Below, one piece after another: positions 23,040 through 25,805 of a stretch of DNA of 25,805 nt. The notes beneath the pieces are model-generated. The model searched no databases, was not told where the DNA came from, and saw nothing but the letters and a program-made list of their open reading frames with translations. The stretch is from UBA6912 sp041611095 (GTDB taxonomy: Bacteria; Actinomycetota; Acidimicrobiia; Spongiisociales; UBA5794): assembly GCA_041611095.1 (NCBI GenBank), contig JBFINP010000043.1, positions 1-25,805 on the forward strand. The letters run 5' to 3'. The translations under genes were made by a program, and so were the position numbers. Position 1 is the stretch's first letter, and each line of letters begins with the position of its first letter.

Positions 23040-24182
23040 TTGGCGCACCACGAACACTGCAACGTCGTCGCGCGGGTTGCCATCCTGGAAAGCCACCGCG
23101 GCATCCGCGACGACCCGTGCGATACCCGAGGCCGAGAGCTTCGCGGCCGACTCCAGCAGGGTGTGCAACCGCTCCTCGCCGAAGAAGTCATGACCCCGGC
23201 GAGCCTCCGTGACACCATCGGTGAAGAAGACCAAGGCGTCGCCCTCCTCCAGGTGCACCCGGTCCTCTTCTTGTTCTGCTCGCTCGTACGCGCCGAGCAA
23301 CATCCCGGAGCTGCCGACACGCACGACGTCACCGGTCGCCGCCACCAGCCGGGGAAGGGGGTGGCCGGCCGTGCACACCCTCACCTCGTGCCCGGCGGAG
23401 GTCGGGGACACACGCCCCACGACGGCGGTGCAGGTCCTGTCCGACCGGTCATGCAAGAGCGTGGTGTTGACCGCATTGAAGACCTCCGCCAAGTCGTCGG
23501 TCTCCATGGCGGCCCCCCGGATCGTGTATCTCGCCAGCGCAGTCAGCGCCGCAGCCTCCGGCCCCTTCCCGCAGACGTCGCCGACGGCGATCAGCCACTC
23601 GTCCGTCGTCAACTGGAAGATGTCGTAGAAGTCACCCCCCACCTCGGCTCCCTCCCCGGCCGGTCGGTAGGCCGCGCCGAGGTCGAGTCCCGGCACCGTC
23701 GGCAGCGACGGGGGAAGCAGACTTCGCTGCAGCGTGGTGGCGAGCACCCTGGCCTGCTCCTCGGAGAGCTCGGCTCGCTGGCGCGCCCAAAGCAGCTCCT
23801 GCTCGTAGCTGCGACGATCCTTTGCGGGAAAGAGGACGACGTCGATGAGGGCTCCCGGCTGCGACGGTTCGAGGATGCGTGCGTTGATCAGCGACGGGAG
23901 CGGACTACCGTCGACGGAGGAGAGCTCCACCGCGATCTCGTGAACCTCGCCTTGCAGGTCGAGGAGCGGACCCACGTGCGTCTGCCAGAAGATTCGATCG
24001 CCCACTCCCAGCACGTCGAAGAACCGAACCGACGGTTGCGTGCCGTCCATCCCGATCCATCGGCGGAAGGTCTGATTGGCCCGAACGATCTCCCCGCTCC
24101 GCGTCATCGTGATCAGACCACAGGGCGCTCGATCGTACGAGTTCGCCTGCACGACCGGCTCGGGCGCGGGCGAATCGATCAC
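23025..24182 (-). CDS. PAS domain PP2C-type (SpoIIE) serine phosphatase, RsbP-like
   Basis: The 385-residue protein has a PAS-like sensor (about 12-120: RAPCGLITMTRSGEIVRANQ, WIGMDG, RFFDVLGVGDRIFWQTHVGP), a short coiled linker (121-152, YEQELLWARQRAELSEEQAR), and a SpoIIE/PP2C phosphatase domain (about 153-385). The metal-binding motifs are VGGDFYDIF (Asp184, Asp187), VGDVCGKGPEAA, FFTDGVTEAR and RDDVAVFVV. This is the architecture of Bacillus RsbP, which dephosphorylates the anti-anti-sigma factor RsbV under energy stress. It starts at GTG 24182, overlapping the RsbQ-like hydrolase stop by four bases. No RsbV, RsbW or sigma gene lies in the window. Confidence 0.9.
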   Translation of the reverse strand: MIDSPAPEPVVQANSYDRAPCGLITMTRSGEIVRANQTFRRWIGMDGTQPSVRFFDVLGVGDRIFWQTHVGPLLDLQGEVHEIAVELSSVDGSPLPSLINARILEPSQPGALIDVVLFPAKDRRSYEQELLWARQRAELSEEQARVLATTLQRSLLPPSLPTVPGLDLGAAYRPAGEGAEVGGDFYDIFQLTTDEWLIAVGDVCGKGPEAAALTALARYTIRGAAMETDDLAEVFNAVNTTLLHDRSDRTCTAVVGRVSPTSAGHEVRVCTAGHPLPRLVAATGDVVRVGSSGMLLGAYERAEQEEDRVHLEEGDALVFFTDGVTEARRGHDFFGEERLHTLLESAAKLSASGIARVVADAAVAFQDGNPRDDVAVFVVRQLPVG

Positions 24183-24970
24183 AGGAACGATCGTATGGCC
24201 GCGATGGTCTCCTCCGGTGCGCTCAGATTCGGGCAGTGTCCCACCGCGTCGAGCTTGTGGAACGTGCTGTTGGGCAGTGACGCATGCACGAACGCTCCCA
24301 CCTCGTCGGGAGCGATCACGTCAGCCGAGCACTGCAGAACGAGCACCGGGGTGTCGACGTCCGCGAGGTCGGCGCGGTTGTCCGACAGAAACGTAACCCC
24401 GGCGAAGTGCGCTGCGATGTCGGGGTCGGTCTGACAGAAGCTGTTGGTCAGCTCCTCGCCGAGCTCGGGGCGGTCGGGGTTGCCCATGATCAGCGGCGCC
24501 ATCTGCGCCGACCAACCGAGGAAGTTGCTCTCGAGCGACCTGAGGAGATCTTCGATCTGCTCGGCGCTGAAGCCGCCCCGATAGTCGCCGTCGTCGATGT
24601 ACCGCGGCGAGGGCCCGACCAGAACCAGCTTGTCGAATCGGGCAGGATCCCGACGGGCGGCAAGCACCCCCATCATCGCGGCCACGCTGTGCCCAACGAA
24701 CACCACGTTGTCCAGATCGAGGGCGTCACAGATCTCGAGGATGTCTTCTGCGTACCCGTCGAGGGACCCGTACTTCGATCGGTGGTAGGCCGTCAGATCC
24801 GAGCCGCCGGCGCCGACGTGGTCGAAGAGAACGACCCTGTACTCGCTCTCGAACGCCGGCACCACGTGTCGCCACATGTTCTGATCGCACCCATAGCCGT
24901 GGGCGAAGAGCATGGGTTGCCCGTCCGATGGCCCGCGGACCTTGACGTTGTTTCGCGCTCGCACGTCCAC
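24179..24970 (-). CDS. RsbQ-like alpha/beta hydrolase (stress signalling)
   Basis: The 263-residue protein matches RsbQ as I recall it in many positions: ARNNVKVRG, FAHGYGCDQNMWRHVVPAF, VVLFDHVGAGGSDL, YAEDILEICDALDLDNVVFV, LVGPSPRYIDD, and STFHKLDAVGHCPNLSAPEE. The catalytic triad is Ser95 (GHSVAA), Asp217 (CSADVIAP) and His245 (VGHCPN). RsbQ is the partner that activates the PAS phosphatase RsbP; the same fold is used by the plant karrikin and strigolactone receptors. The gene order hydrolase then phosphatase, with GTGA coupling, supports one signalling unit. The start is GTG 24970 (GTG 24964 is possible); no clear ribosome binding site is seen. Confidence 0.9.
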   Translation of the reverse strand: MDVRARNNVKVRGPSDGQPMLFAHGYGCDQNMWRHVVPAFESEYRVVLFDHVGAGGSDLTAYHRSKYGSLDGYAEDILEICDALDLDNVVFVGHSVAAMMGVLAARRDPARFDKLVLVGPSPRYIDDGDYRGGFSAEQIEDLLRSLESNFLGWSAQMAPLIMGNPDRPELGEELTNSFCQTDPDIAAHFAGVTFLSDNRADLADVDTPVLVLQCSADVIAPDEVGAFVHASLPNSTFHKLDAVGHCPNLSAPEETIAAIRSFL

Positions 24971-25016
24971 ATGCAGAGCGTAGACGGTGCCCCAAGCGAC
25001 TCGTTGTGAAGACCAC

Positions 25017-25035
25017 GTCGTACGCGGGGTACGAC
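25017..25035. promoter_or_regulatory. Inverted repeat in the divergent rsbQ-like/VOC promoter region
   Basis: GTCGTAC (25017-25023) and GTACGAC (25029-25035) are perfect 7-bp inverted arms with a 5-bp spacer, in the 150-bp gap between divergent genes. This is a plausible dimer-binding operator. TAGATT at 25051-25056 could be a -10 box for the downstream VOC gene. No candidate regulator is encoded next to it. Confidence 0.4.
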
Positions 25036-25120
25036 AACGGCCTACTCAGCTAGATTCCCCCGCGCAGCCGGGGTCGGCGGCTCAGCGATCCGACTCGACC
25101 CCACATCGACAGGAGTCGTC

Positions 25121-25606
25121 GTGCCGGTCATCACACCCAACCTCTGGTTCGACACCCAAGGCCTCGAAGCGGCCGAGTTCTACGTGTCGGTGTTCCCGAA
25201 CTCGAAGATCACGAACGTCACCTACTACGGCGAGGCCGGCATGCGGGAGCCCGGCACCGTGATGACGGTCGACTTCGAGCTCGACGGCCAGCCCTATACC
25301 GCCATCAACGGCGGCCCGGAGTTCACCTTCGACGCGGCGGTCTCGTTTCTCATCGCCTGCGCCGATCAGGACGAGGTCGACTACTACTGGTCCCGCTTGA
25401 CCGATGGAGGACGCGAAGTTCAGTGCGGCTGGCTCGAGGACCGCTTCGGGCTGTCGTGGCAGGTCTTCCCTTCGGCCGCAGGCGCGATCTTGACCGACGC
25501 GAACCCGGAGCGGGCGCAGTGGGCATGGCAGGCGTTGCTCGCCATGAAGAAGATCGATCTCGCCGCACTGCGGGCCGCCGCCGACGGCGGTTCGGTCGAT
25601 GGCTGA
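25121..25606 (+). CDS. VOC family protein (PhnB / 3-demethylubiquinone methyltransferase-like fold)
   Basis: The 161-residue product shows the PhnB-type glyoxalase-fold pattern: ITPNLWFDTQGLEAAEFYVS, VFPNSKITNVTYYGEAG, TVMTVDFELDGQPYTAINGG, FTFDAAVSFLIACADQDEVD, YYWSRLTDGG, CGWLEDRFGLSWQVFP, and a C-terminal helical tail with a common MKKIDLAALRAA motif. Many members have no known activity. GTG 25121 is chosen because AGGAG (25111-25115) lies five bases upstream. The stop codon lies eight bases into the following gene, so the pair is likely co-translated. Confidence 0.92.
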   Translation: MPVITPNLWFDTQGLEAAEFYVSVFPNSKITNVTYYGEAGMREPGTVMTVDFELDGQPYTAINGGPEFTFDAAVSFLIACADQDEVDYYWSRLTDGGREVQCGWLEDRFGLSWQVFPSAAGAILTDANPERAQWAWQALLAMKKIDLAALRAAADGGSVDG

Positions 25607-25805
25607 CCCACAAAGCGGCGACCTCGCCTCGGTCGATGCATACATCGCGGCGGCACCCGAGCAGGTGCGACCAATCCTGACGGAGGTCCGCAAGGCGATC
25701 GCGACCGCAGTACCCGAGGCCACGGAGGCGATCAGCTACCAGATCCCGACGTTCAAGCTGCACGGCAGGAACTTCATGCACTTCGCCGCGTGGTCGGACC
25801 ACATC
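25599..25805 (+). CDS. DUF1801 (YdhG-like) family protein, 3' end outside the window
   Basis: The 69 visible residues begin MADPQSGDLASVDAYIAAAP and continue with a helix (EQVRPILTEVRKAIATAVPE) and the family pattern EAISYQIPTFKLHGRNFMHF, then AAWSDHI at the window edge. This matches DUF1801 proteins, small alpha/beta proteins of unknown function often beside VOC or PhnB genes. It overlaps the VOC gene by eight bases, indicating coupling. Confidence 0.88.
   Translation, partial: MADPQSGDLASVDAYIAAAPEQVRPILTEVRKAIATAVPEATEAISYQIPTFKLHGRNFMHFAAWSDHI

Noticed and set aside
1..25805. CRISPR arrays, tRNA or rRNA genes, insertion sequences, phage genes
   Set aside because: No regularly spaced repeats, tRNA-like T-loops in context, transposase or integrase motifs, or terminal inverted repeats were seen.

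Overview
The window is GC-rich, uses GTG start codons freely, packs genes with 1-13 nt overlaps and carries Asp/Thr/Ala-rich lipoprotein linkers. This points to a high-GC actinobacterium, possibly an uncultured Acidimicrobiia-like lineage. That placement is inferred from style only; no rRNA or marker gene is present.

Layout. 1-2970: the tail of an unknown gene, two tiny two-helix membrane proteins, a 5'-truncated class III nucleotide cyclase remnant, and a divergent yceI/marR pair sharing two identical palindromes. 2970-7680: an MDR quinone-reductase-like enzyme, a decayed intradiol dioxygenase (no start codon, two apparent 1-nt deletions), a coupled Rieske ferredoxin plus cytochrome P450 on the minus strand, and a divergent epimerase/SRPBCC pair. 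7680-8530: a SnoaL-like protein with its own promoter and terminator candidates.

8529-23003 is the main locus. A minus-strand pair (a degenerate SDR, then an XRE-cupin regulator) diverges from a roughly 13 kb plus-strand operon. The operon order is: 3-hydroxyisobutyrate-dehydrogenase-like enzyme, bicupin, M24 metallohydrolase-like protein, 2-oxoacid dehydrogenase E1 alpha and beta, amidohydrolase, ABC permease, lipoprotein solute-binding protein, duplicated ABC ATPase, and an 822-residue protein that joins a second ABC permease in frame to a second amidohydrolase. Most neighbours overlap or nearly touch, so the set is probably co-transcribed. The most economical reading is an uptake-plus-catabolism system for an unidentified, probably nitrogen-containing small molecule, in which one hydrolase is tethered to the cytoplasmic side of its importer. 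The free amidohydrolase lacks the usual metal-site Asp and the fused one keeps it. The M24 protein has a Cys in place of a metal-ligand Asp. The substrate cannot be read from the sequence.

23025-25805: a coupled minus-strand RsbQ-like alpha/beta hydrolase and RsbP-like PAS-PP2C phosphatase (an energy-stress signalling module), then a PhnB-type VOC protein overlapping a DUF1801-type protein that runs off the window.
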